DNA from: Lentinula raphanica
Lineage: Eukaryota > Basidiomycota > Agaricomycetes > Agaricales > Omphalotaceae
Direction of reading: 5' to 3'
DNA length: 64,000 nucleotides
Assembly: GCA_027919835.1 (NCBI GenBank)
Contig: JANVFP010000021.1
Location: 496,001 to 560,000, forward strand
Of this stretch, positions 23,501 through 34,447 are shown piece after piece (the first letter of the stretch is position 1; every line of letters begins with the position of its first letter). The position numbers were made by a program, and so were the translations under genes. Under the pieces are notes generated by a model. That model ran no database searches and had not been told where the DNA came from. It saw only the letters and a program-made list of their open reading frames with translations.

Positions 23501-26500
23501 AGGACTGACCGCTACATTGCCAGAGTTCTCTCGAGCAAGCCTTTCGGATTCTGCCAAACGTTGAGTGTCCGCTTGCAAGGTGCCATTCTGAGTTGCCAGA
23601 CCTTTTTTAGTACCCTTCAAGAAGTTAGTGTTTGCGGAGGTATTCATCGCAACGGCGGTCACCTTCAGTTCTTGGTTTTCATTGGTGAGTTTGTCCACAC
23701 TATCACGCAGGGTCTTGATTGTTAAAGTGAGTTCTTCTTTTGACTCTTTCTCCCCTGCGCGTGCGGTTGTCCGACGCTAATTAAAATGAGCGTTATGATC
23801 AGCGGTTCAGGCTTCATGTTCCCGTACTTCAAGCCGTTCTATATTTGATTTGACGGATCCCAATTCCCGCATGAGCTCTCGAACACGCGCCTCTCGTTCA
23901 TGTTTTTCCTTTTCGAGACTTGATATAGTTGCCTTCAAAAACTTCAGACGTGCTTCATATACCACAATTTGTGACTCTCACCGCTTTTTCCAACTTTTGA
24001 GTTGTGAGTGCCTGCACTTCGACCGTAAGTTGTGCTTCTTTTTTGTTCTTCTCCTTTTCAAGAGCAGCTACTTTCAACTAATCAAATATTCTTCAGATGT
24101 CGTCCCAAGATGAATACAAAAATTTCATACATTCAACTTGTTCACGTCTGATTGAGCGGACGCTAAATTCTGTGTGAGGGTCCTTATTTTGTCTTCTTGT
24201 TGGTTCTTTTCTTTTTCGGACTTCTGCAAAGAGGCCTTTGAAATTTCAGCTGACGTAGAGAATCATTTCAAACCCAAAGTCATACTCACCGTCTTATTCT
24301 TGGTGAGTTCTTGCACTTTGTCTCTGAGTTTTTTTTCTGTGTCCATTCGCTCCTTGGAACCTGTTTCAGTTTTCATCTAGTTATACCGTGATGAGTCAAC
24401 GCTTCACAACGGATCGAAAGGGGTACGCATGCCTCCAACGATTTCATCTCAGCCTTGACAGATACCAATTCTTGGTTGAGTGCTTGCATCTTGGTTTCCC
24501 ACTGGTTCTTCTCTTGCTCGAGATTCTGTAGTGATAGCTTTTGCAAACTTCATATACCACAATTCGTGAGACTCACCGCTTTTTCTGACATTTGTGTTGT
24601 GAGTTCTGCTTCTTTTCCGTTCTTCTCCTTTTCAAGAGCGGTTAATTTCAACTAATCAAAGATTTTCAAGATGGCGTTTATGATGAATACGAAAGTCTCT
24701 TACATTCACCTTATTTACGTCTGATTGAGCGGACGCTAAATTCTGTGTGAGGGTTCGTATTTCGTCTTCTTGTTGGACCTTTTTTCTTTCTAACTCCTGC
24801 AAAGAGGCATTCGAAACTTCAGGTTGAAGTATCTCGAATCGAACACTCACCGTCTTATCCTTGACGAGTTTTTGCACTTTGTCTCTGAGTATTTTTTCTG
24901 CATCCGTTTGCTCCTTTGAACCTGTTGCAGTTTTCGTCTAGTTTTACGATGATGAGTCAACGCTTCACAACGGATCGCAAGGGGTACGCATGCCTCCAAC
25001 GATTTCATCTCAGCCTTGACAGATACCAATTCTTGGTTGAGTTTTTGCATCTTGGTTTCCCACTGGTTCTTCTCTTGCTCGAGATTCTGTGATAGCTTTT
25101 GCAAACATCATATACCACAATTCGTGAGACTCACCGCTTTTTCTGACGTTTGCGTTGTGAGTTCTGCTTCTTTTCCGTTCTTCTCCTTTTCAAGAGCGGT
25201 TAATTTCAACTAATCAAAGATTTTTAAGATGGCGTTTATGATGAATACGAAAGTCTCTTACATTCACCTTCTTTACGTCTGATTGAGCGGACGCTAAATT
25301 CTGTGTGAGGGTTCGTATTTCGTCTTCTTGTTGGATCTTTTTTCTTTCTAACTCCTGCAAAGAGGCCTTCGAAACTTCAGGTTGAAGTATCTCGAATCGA
25401 ATACTCACCGTCTTATCCTTGACGAGTTTTTGCACTTTGTCTCTGAGTATTTTTTCTGCATCCGCTTGCTCCTTCGAACCTGTTGCAGTTTTCGTCTAGT
25501 TTTACGACGATGAGTCAACGCTTCACAACGGATCGCAAGGGGTACGCATACCTCAAATGATTTCATCTCAGCCTTGACAGACACCAATTCTTGCTTGAGT
25601 TCTTGCATCTTGGTTTCCCACTGGTTCTTTTCTTTCTTGAGATTCTCTAGCGATAGCTATGGCGAACTTCAGGTCATAGATGCGGAATAATATATCAACA
25701 AGCGCACTGAAGTTTCCGACAGTTTCGTTTTCAAATCGCGCACGGATTGTTGCTCGACTACAATGGCTGCATTCAGCTCCTTTTCCTTGTTGCTGTGGTC
25801 GATTGCAAGGGCCTTTTCCTTATTCTAAACAGAGCCTCAGAATCGATAGATGCATAACAGGAATGGCCACCTCTTACTGTGAGACGGTCGATCTCCGAGT
25901 TTGCGTCCACCAGACTTTGCTTGATAATTTTTAAATCGCTTTCGTGCGACTGGATAAGGTCAGCTTTGCTTGAGACCTCCTTATTGACCGCGGACTGTCA
26001 AAGGGATAAGTCTGCGTTTCAAATCAAAGGAGACAAACTTGCCTCTTTTGCTGCGATTTGTTTCTGAAGCTTGTCCGTTTCTTTGCTATGTTGATCCTGA
26101 GTATTTCACCAATGAGCGTGGTACAGAACGCAGTTGGAACAAGTGACCATGAAAGACCTTCACCTTGAGTTGCTTCAACTCCTCTTTCGACTCCTCTAGT
26201 TTGTTCTTGCATCGATCGATGCCATTGAAACGTTGGTCATTATTGTACAAGTCAGAGCCGATAGCTCACCTGTACATCAGCCGTGTCCGAACTCCTGTTT
26301 TCTAGTTGGGCCTGATAACATTCAGGCTAAACTGAACTGTGAGACATACAAATAGCGCACCTCTAAGTCTCGAATCCGGGCAGAATATTCCCCTTCGCGG
26401 TTTTCCAATCGCTTCTTCCACAAATCCTGCCCATTGTCGATGAATGAACATGGCAGTTATATATAGAGCTTACTCACTTCTAGGTCATCTATGACATCGG

Positions 26501-28211
26501 CGTTCTCTGCCTCGTTCATCATATTTGTATACTGCTCGTCGTGCAATTTCTTCTTGGCGTCGTCTCGTTCGGCCTTGCAGTTGACAATTTCGCTGGTCAG
26601 CGTCTGAACTTCGTTCTTTGCGCAAGTCTCCTTTTCTCTCAGTTCTTTGAGTTCCGAGTTCTGTTTCTCTAACAAGAGTTTTATCTCCTGCAACGAAAAT
26701 CATGAGAAGACATCCACTACTGATTTGTAGGGCTACTAACCTGGAGCTCGGTCATCTTAAGGGATAAATCCTCTTTTGACTCCACCATCTGGGTCTTAGC
26801 TTCTTGGAGCTGCTCGCCAGCGCGTGTGAGATCATCCTGAAGCTTCGTCCTCGATTCATCCAACTCAGCGCATTTTTCTTTGGAAGTCTTGATCTGCCTT
26901 CTAAGCGCATTGATCTTTGAATCGCGCTCCTTCACAATCTGTTCGACATTCTGCAAATCATTGAAGCAGAACGCACACTATGTTGGGAAGAATCCTCACC
27001 TGTAGTTGTGTTGACTGGGTGTCAAAGTCGTATTGAAGCTTTGCAACCTGCTCTTGATTTTCAACAACCTATTCCAGTCCTATGAATACAGTGAACGACA
27101 TCAGAAAGATCGATTAACAACCTCGGATAGAGGCTCGGTATTAGTCGAATTGTCCTTCCTCTCTATCTGCTCTGCATCCTAACACGTCCCCGATGATGAG
27201 AATGCTAGTACGCGAAGTCAGAAGTGGCTTACCTGAGATAGAGGCTCAGTATTAGTAGAATTGTCCTTCCGTTCTGGTTGCTCTGCATCCTAACATGGCC
27301 ACGGTGATAAGAACACCGGTATATATGTAGAGTCAGAACTAGTTCACCTGGGATAGAGGCTCAGTGTTAGTCGAATTATCCTTCCTCTCTATTTGCTCTG
27401 CATCCTAACATGGCCACAGTGATGAGAACGATAGTATGTAGTCAGAAGTGGTTTACCTGAGACGTTGTATTCCAGAGGATTGATACTTGAAATGAGTAGA
27501 GAGCAAATGCAATAGATCATGTGCTACCTGGTCGTTCGGATACATCAGATCAGCATTTTTCCGGAGGAGAGAGTTGATCTGATGCTGATATCCCATGGAT
27601 TCTCCCTAATTCATGCGTCATCAATCAACAATCTCGAATTGAACAGAGATTGATTTGCACCTCCCAAGCTTCCTGCTCTTGTCTTAGGGTTTCAGCAATT
27701 TCTTCCAACTCCCTGTTTTTCTACAAAGAGATGAGAGTTGGTAAGACGATCGGGCGCGTAAAATGCCCAGCCACAGACCTTCCGAATACTCAAGAGTTCC
27801 TTTACAGCTTTTGAATATTTCCCTAAAAGTTTACCTTCCTCTTGAACGAGGACCTTTCGCACCGGAGCCTCGAAGGTCGACACGATTGAAGCCGAGGTTC
27901 ATAAAGCAATATGAGCCGACTCACCCCAACGACCTTCTCAGGATCGCCTCCCCGAGCTCGCTTCTTCCCTTTCGAATCGGGCGGGAATGTCTGCATCTCA
28001 ACGTCGTCTACAGGAACTGTATTCTGGATCTGGCACAATAAGAACAATTCACAAACGGACATGCAGAATTTTAATGACATACTTCGTTTGACAACAGTGG
28101 CATACTAGGCCCGGCTTCAGAGATCTGTTGAAGAATATCAAGAGAGGTTCTGCGATCATCACATCTAGCTGCTCTTACATTGTGAGGAGGTTCTGTATCA
28201 TCCACATCCAT
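20534..28211 (-). CDS. Giant multi-exon coiled-coil protein fused to a MSDEE-family domain
   Basis: The start ATG at 28211 begins MDVDDTEPPHN. Several dozen short exons follow, encoding an almost uninterrupted coiled coil rich in Lys, Glu, Leu and Gln (for example KNRELEEIAETLRQEQEAWE and ALRRQIKTSKEKCAELDES). An exon ending LEQTNADYRADID is joined by a 53-bp phase-0 intron (22222-22274) to MASTSGTTDSVPQ. The reading then runs through the MSDEE-type domain to the stop at 20534, ending LRNFEGYMDS. The junction supports one gene, but two adjacent genes (starts 28211 and 22218) remain possible. Exons have been tandemly duplicated twice inside the gene (see repeats). Exon phases near the repeats were sampled, not all checked. 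The function is unknown; a structural scaffold is a guess. Confidence 0.55.
24030..25667 (-). repeat. Tandem array of about three 558-573 bp units containing exons and introns
   Basis: The anchor GTCTGATTGAGCGG recurs at 24146, 24719 and 25277, giving periods of 573 and 558 bp. Units 2 and 3 are almost identical, including intron sequence, whereas unit 1 has diverged more, so duplication was stepwise. Each unit carries several coiled-coil exons, and lengths keep the protein frame open. Confidence 0.85.
27120..27430 (-). repeat. Three tandem copies of an approximately 112-bp microexon unit
   Basis: GATAGAGGCTC recurs at about 27126, 27237 and 27352. Each unit holds one 57-nt phase-0 exon encoding a peptide of the form DAEQIERKDNSTNTEPLSQ plus a short intron. 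One copy has Pro in place of Ile and another ends in Glu. The exon can be added or lost without changing frame. Confidence 0.8.
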
Positions 28212-28869
28212 GGTAACTGAGTTGGAAGGAGTGAGTGAACAAAGGTGTCCACGGGATATCAAGCACGTTCCAACACGTTCCAACACGTTGACTGGGTAAT
28301 GATCAGATGCTGGCTAGACTATAGCCTATGTAGAATGTCAATGACAGATTCAATATTACATGAAGGTGCGCCGTCAACGTCAAACAGAATTTGTCGCAGA
28401 TAACATATTTCGTCTGTGCTGGTGTTCTCTAGCTCTCCCTAGCTCTAGTGCTGAATGTATGCAGATCAAGTTCTATTGAGATGCCAATATGCGGCTACCG
28501 TTTCGATGGTGTGGTCTATGTATGAGTGGCCTTAAAATGTTTCAACGCAGTGACCGTCGTGTTTAAAATATTAGGTCCACGATACAGGAGGACCTATCAT
28601 AGGCAATTCTCTGCGATACTGTAGGAGTTTATTACTTCATATTTAGCTCACTCATTCGAAGCGTAGTGCGCACCTATTACTACTCTCACCATGACGATAA
28701 GTGCCCGAAACACATGGCTGATCAACGATGATGAGCGACGAATTCAAACAAACGGTGTTGAAAATTTGACGACACTTACCTTGTCCTGAGCGATTTTGCA
28801 AGATGGCCTACGATGAAGCTGGTTGAAAGCAGTATATCAGGATTTTGAGAAGCGAAGGTCTGCAAAAGA
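28212..28869. other. Intergenic; short CACGTTCCAA repeat
   Basis: No gene recognised. Near 28264-28286 the sequence CACGTTCCAA occurs in about two and a half tandem copies upstream of the coiled-coil gene. Confidence 0.4.
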
Positions 28870-29694
28870 ATCATAGTCAGAAACGGGACAACAAACATGG
28901 AGCGGATTTACAAGAGGTACTGAGTCGCGGAACCTCTTTGTCGACATCCATTCTGTCTGGTGAAGCTGGCTTGATGGTTCGCAGGGGATCGTCCGCGCTT
29001 TTCGAGGGAGCCAAGGGCACCATCCGAATGTCTTTCAAGTCAGAATCCACACCTTTAGTGGTCGGAGTAGTGTTGAGGTCACAATTCTTCCGCAATGCTT
29101 CAACAGCCTTGCGAGCAAGTGATTCTTCTCGTCGTTGGCGTTCCATGTCATGCAGGGCGGCGAAACCCGTAGGGTGTTCTACATTTTTAGGGGTATCCCT
29201 CGGGGATCCTGCTCGGTTGATAAAGGTCTGGAAGGTAAGCCTAGATGGCTGAGACGACGTCAATGAGGGATAGCGTCTGGTCTCGGGGACGGAGTGATGA
29301 AGGTAAGCCTAGATGGCTGAGTCGATGTCAATGAGGGATAGCGTCTGGTCTCGGGGACGGAGTGATGATTCCAAATTAGCTGGAGGGTATGGAATGATCC
29401 CAGAATGATCCCACTGGAATTGAGATTTTTGGGCAAATGCAAATTGAGCTCTTTGAAAACGTAAAAGAGAGCCACAGTCGATGAGATATTCTTGGGACGC
29501 CGAAGGAAGAGATGTGGCCGACGTCCTTTCCAGCTGGCTGATTGGTCTTTGCTTTGGGTGAGACGATTGAGAGAGATGGCTGTTTCTTGTGCAAAGGCAG
29601 CAAATGAGTGACATATTGAAAAGTAGGTGGGGATGAGGCAGCTTTGGGATGAGGTTGTTTGGCGTTGGGTGCTACAGTCCCAGTAATGATTCAT
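28870..29694 (-). CDS. Unidentified gene, frame interrupted by a recent tandem duplication
   Basis: From ATG 29694 one frame runs to the duplicated 68-bp block at 29300-29367. If one copy of the block is ignored, the same frame continues into a well-formed charged segment containing FQTFINRAGSPRD, GFAALHDMERQRREE and SPDRMDVDKEVPR, ending near 28877. With both copies present the frame is lost, because 68 is not a multiple of three. No family is recognised. Further exons upstream (to about 30030) are possible. Confidence 0.35.
29232..29367. repeat. 68-bp direct tandem duplication
   Basis: AAGGTAAGCCTAGATGGCTG begins at 29232 and again at 29300. The two 68-bp copies differ at only two visible positions, so the duplication is recent. 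It shifts the frame of the overlapping minus-strand gene. Confidence 0.9.
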
Positions 29695-30591
29695 TCCTTC
29701 GACGAGGGGAGACTACGGGCGACGAGGTAGGGAAGAAGTCTTGACTGGGATTGTTCGAGTTGAGGTGCAACACTCGACGGCGCTGATCCATTTCCGCAGC
29801 GAGGTAAACGAGGACAATGTAGTAATGGGGTAGCTGTTTTCGTATGGAATTTGCAGCCGTTTTCGCTTGATTAGGTTCTTCGGAGTCACTTCTCTCTCCC
29901 TCCTCACGCATTGGACCTCCAGATGATCTCCTGTCTGGAACCTCTCAGTGAAATTATGAAGCGGTCTCTTTTGGCTTGACTGTCCGCTGGAAAGCCGGTT
30001 ACTAGCACCCTTAAAACGTACATTAACTTTCAAATTTCCTCTGAAAATATAGCTCCCAACCTTTGTCAGACCATAATCCTAGATCTGGATGACGAGTACA
30101 ATGAGGCTCCTCGTGCGGGTCCGTCCGAGGTCCAATGACCAGATCAGAGCATGAAGAATTGGAGGTCGACGAGAATCTCACAGTTGCAGGAAGGCGGAAA
30201 CAGAATCATCACGTAATGATCAAGCGCGAACGCGTGATAAGCACATGATGCACTTTTGGTACAACCAAAAGAGCCAGTGGTCAGTTAACCACTCTGTGCA
30301 CGCGCCCTGTGGTACGATAAAGTAATCCGATGCACAACTGTGATCGTAGGACAACCCCAAGTATGTACATACTGCGTAATATCTCCCGCAGATGAACCTG
30401 TATTCTGATTTCAGCAAGTTCACTGCTATAACGAGGCGGGTGGAAACCTCAGAGGGAGACGAGAGGAGAGGGAGATCCTAACATTAGAGTGCTACTAGTA
30501 GGGAGCAGTTTATATCATATAGTTTATGTCAGTTTATGTTGAAAGTGTATGCAAAGGATTCAATTTATCTATTGAGCATAGGATGGCATGC
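29695..30591. other. No confident gene
   Basis: Minus-strand frames at 29911-29672 and 30033-29713 may be 5' exons of the unidentified gene to the left, but no clean splicing is found. From 30034 to 30591 nothing is recognised. Confidence 0.3.
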
Positions 30592-31461
30592 TTAAGCATT
30601 GCGAGATCTCTTCGAGGCTGGAATACTGATGGTGATACGCTCTTTGGACTTTGCTCGCGCTTCATCTGCGAGCCTACTATCCGTTTTACGTTTCAAGGCT
30701 GTTTTCTCGTATTTGAGGCGAGAGCGAATCATATCGTCTATCACCCACAAGTTCTCATAATCGTTCAAGAATGGGAACTTGGTGCTAGCCTAAGGGGTAA
30801 AATAAGTACTTCATTGAGTTCGAGTTCGATGACCTGGCTCTGTTTTACCTGATCCCGAATGGCCTGAACACGGAGCAAGGGCTGATCGGATAAGGGTAAA
30901 GAACAGTCTAGCGTTTCCAGGACTCGCGACCGAATGAACCCCTGTAGTTTATAGAGTCAGAATGGAAGTTCAGCAGCAAAGACGTAGAATCGATAACCTG
31001 TACGGATCTCCACTTCTTGACGGACCACTTCAGAGTCGCCTGTAGGTTGTAACCTCCTCGACCTGGCCTTCCAGCTTCTCCATCGGGCTTAGGTATTCCA
31101 GCAGATTGTCCTTTTGAATGAGGATGGGGCAATCCAGGAGTATCAGATTCACTCCCGGAGTCAGAGCCATATACAATGGGGGTTGGAAAGCGACGAGGGT
31201 ACCGACTCGAAGAGGCGGTAGGAGTATCAGGCATTAATGGCGCACTGGCAGTAGTGTCCACATCGGAGAACACCAAAGGGACAGATGTAAATCGTACTTG
31301 CTGTTTCTTTGCCAAACGAGTATCAGATCCTGAAAATTCCTGAACAATGCACTCACCGAGGTCGGAACAGTAGAAAAAATTGTTCGGTCCACCATGGTGG
31401 GAGTTCCTTCTTCACGAAATTCCTCCATCTGATCGACAAAGTGGGAGGAAAAGTATGCCAT
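30592..31461 (-). CDS. Orphan Agaricomycete protein, 234 aa
   Basis: Four exons join exactly in phase: 31461-31357, 31306-30998, 30941-30849 and 30789-30592. The N-terminal half is low complexity (MAYFSSHFVDQMEEF, later SDSGSESDTPGLPHPH). The C-terminal half is a compact helical domain with IRSRVLETLDCSLPLSDQ, VQAIRDQASTKFPFL and NDYENLWVIDDMIRSRL, ending in a basic tail KRSRNA. I recognise the helical part as an orphan family repeated in mushroom genomes; its function is unknown. It is divergent from the WD40 gene and shares a 463-bp promoter region with it. No lesion was found. Confidence 0.65.
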
Positions 31462-31924
31462 GGGAAGAAGAAAGAATGAGAGGTGAGTGGCTCAAAGAAA
31501 CGTTGCAGGCAAGGCTAGTTTAATTGTATATACACACAATATATTATATTTACGGCCGGGGAGAAAATCGATGTCGACAAAATATCATGCGGCAAGCAAC
31601 GGCACGAAGGCGCTTATCTACCTAGTGAAGAATATATATATAATGTAGTGGTTCGTTGAGATCAATATAGCGCACTTCTTTTTACCACGACCAATGTTTG
31701 CGCACAACGATTTTCTCCCTTTCGTTACTCGAGTCAAGCAACCGTGTTTCTCTTCTATTCCAGCTCAACAAATATCAGATGGTAATACCCAATGATCCGT
31801 TCCTACATCTACCGCGTGGGCTTGACATATGAGCTTTTCCAGGAATTTCTCGCGTGTCATTAAGCGCGCCCCCATAAAAGAGTGACAAACAAAGAAGACC
31901 AAACCGTCTTCCTTTCTTCGAATC
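31462..31924. promoter_or_regulatory. Shared divergent promoter region
   Basis: This 463-bp gap separates the start codons of two intact genes transcribed in opposite directions. It contains AT-rich runs (TATATACACACAATATATTA near 31529 and ATATATATAATG near 31631) that could supply TATA elements. No specific factor site is assigned. Confidence 0.45.
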
Positions 31925-33483
31925 ATGATGAACTTTTTCCGATCTCAAGACCTCTACAAGGAACTGACGACTCTCAAAGGGCCTGAAGATGCGATTACAG
32001 CTCTCGCCTTTTCTGTCCATGGGAAGTTTCTAGCCGCTGTCGGTAAGCAAACTTCATTTTCCTTTCCTTTGTGAAGCAGGGGTCAATCATGAATTCCTAG
32101 GACCTGGAGGGGTCAATGTTTGGAACTTGAGCACCCATCAGAGCGTCGTATTCAGCTCCTCGCCTGTAGGAAGCTTCGGGACGTCTAGCACCTCAAGTGC
32201 CACTCGTGCCACTCAACCCCCAGAAAAGGGTAGATTCCCAGCTCTTGCTTGGCTTTATTTCGCGCAGAGATCTCGTCACGTTCTCCTTCTTGGTACATTG
32301 GATGGGCAATTACAGATTTGGGACTACATTGACGAACGCATGGTAAGTGATCATGAACCTACTGCGTCTATGTTTGTTAGAAAGCTCCTGCTGTTAGGTT
32401 TTCGAATTAAACAGGAAGATCGTCAATATCACCTTGCCTGTCGGAAGCATCGGGCACAAGCAAGTTTTGTGCTTGGACGTATATCCCCGAGAGGTAGCTC
32501 TTGGAAGCCACGTTCAGATTGTGGCTTCTTACACCAGCCGTTCTGTCCTGATGGGGACCCTGAGGGCAGACGGGGATTTCAAACAAAGATACTTCTCCAC
32601 CCTTGAAGCAGGTTTCATGCCCAAGACTGTACGTTTCGATAAGACTGGGAACCTCCTTGTTTTCTCTATGTATGGAGGCATCGTGTACGTCCGTCTGATT
32701 TCTATTGACCCTCTTTTGACTTCGTGTTTCTACGTTGTAGTACTCTGCTTGATGTACAAACGGGTAATACGTTATGGCGAAAAACAGACGCCCCAGAATT
32801 CATGTGCGTACTCCAAAAATTTGTGCGTGTTTTCCGTGACTGAAACCAACAGATTTTTGATGTCACAGGGCGACCGTTACCTTGGATGAAGACTGTAAAG
32901 ATTTCATAGCCTGTACCACTGAAGGCTTTGAACTGTGGAACCTCGATCGCATGATTCTTACCAAGCAATTTGAGCAGGCTCCCATTTCTCTTTCGCTGCC
33001 AAAACATTCTTGTTTCAGCGAATGGAAGGCTAAAGTAATTGGAGGAACAGATCGTGCATGTGCTGAGGTCTACAACGTCGGGAGCGGCCGGCTCGAGCAG
33101 CGTTTGAAATATCCTAATGGTGGTATGGTACAGGCCGTTGCGGTGAGCTTATCCACTCGATCATGCAAACCCTCGAAGAACTTACCTATCTTATACAGGC
33201 TTACCCTACGACTGACCGTTTCCTTGTTGCGGTGGCTGGGGCTAATGGAGGCCGTGCATGCGACGTGATATTGTGGTACAAGAAGCGAGTTGGAGATCCA
33301 CGTCCCGTCCATGAGCCAGGCAGCTCCGATAATTACCACACCCTCCGAATCAAGAAGAAGTATATCAAGTCCATGACATGCATCCTTTTTGGCATATGGA
33401 TCATGCTCATACAGATGTTCATCATAGTCCAGTTCTCGGACGTAAGGAATACGACTTCACTTTCTCAACGATCCATCTACTGA
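31925..33483 (+). CDS. WD40-repeat protein with C-terminal membrane anchor, 422 aa
   Basis: Six exons join in phase: 31925-32042, 32101-32342, 32398-32684, 32741-32803, 32869-33142 and 33199-33483. The protein is built of degenerate WD repeats: AITALAFSVHGKFLAAV with VNVWNL, LLLGTLDGQLQIWDY, VLCLDVYPREVALG, VTLDEDCKDFIACTTEGFEL with WNLDRM, and ACDVILWYKK. Near the end MTCILFGIWIMLIQMFIIVQ is a hydrophobic helix, so the propeller is probably tethered to a membrane with a short tail. Similar anchored WD40 proteins are common orphans in Agaricomycetes. It probably scaffolds protein contacts; no partner can be named. The frame is intact. Confidence 0.7.
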
Positions 33484-34447
33484 CGGGATTCCATTAGGCT
33501 ATACGGTATTACGCTTGTCATGAAAAACTGGGCCTCTGCTCTCCTAGTTCATCTCTGGCGTTGCCTACGGTCATCATTCCAGCCTACACCAAGGAAAGGC
33601 TCCCCTCTGGAACCCAAACCACAGCTCGTTACCGAGCCGTTCGCGCCCATGAGCATGTGAGTCACTTGCGCTTCTAGTAGGAAGTATAGTACTGATGCTC
33701 ACGCTCCCGGCGTTTGGTTATGGTAGCACTAAGAACATTGATGTTGTCGATGTTGTTGGAGGAGTTAAAGTTCTCGTCTGACGTTCTTCAAGCCTGCATG
33801 TCAATGATTGTATTCTCTATCAATTGTGTTTGTAAATATAGACACCTAAACGAGCGCATTTCAACTCATTCCACGGGAATGTAATGGGAACAAGGTTCCC
33901 GCCCAAGTATCCCTGTCTCAACACCCTACCTGGTCCCGACGAACACCTCGTATGTCTATAGATAAGGGATTGATGTACCGATCAGAGCCAGACTTTGCAA
34001 TTGACCAACATAGCTTTGCGGACCGCTGGCTGTGCCCAAGGTTCTCGCGAGTCAAACGTCGGTTCCAGTGTCGGAGGTAGAATCCTGAGAAATTATAGTT
34101 GATACGGTCTTCTAGGTGACGGCTGCGGCTTGGTTTAGTCATTGTTCTTTTGTAGCCGTTGGCCAGGACTGTAAGCAGTGAGCTTGGGAGTCAACATCGT
34201 CGAGTAGAGGATTGATGGGTTTCCCTACGTTGGACAATGTTGCCTTTTGTTGCCCTAGGCATGCTGACCAGCTGAGGATAAGGAGGAGCTCAGAGGGAGT
34301 CCGGACTCGGGACGCACACAAGTTGAAGGCGATCAAGATTAACAACGTGCCGATAGTTGCCGCCAAGTCACATGACTAGCACAGATAAAAGGACGAAGCT
34401 GAGACATTTGAAAAACAATATCTCCTAGTCTCTTACCACCATCTGGA
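33484..34447. other. No gene recognised
   Basis: Short open stretches on both strands lack recognisable features. A segment ending STKNIDVVDVVGGVKVLV near 33730-33780 could be a leftover exon. Confidence 0.3.

Noticed and set aside
28264..28290. Short CACGTTCCAA repeats as a CRISPR-like or regulatory array
   Set aside because: Fewer than three units, no spacers, and eukaryotic context; simple local duplication.
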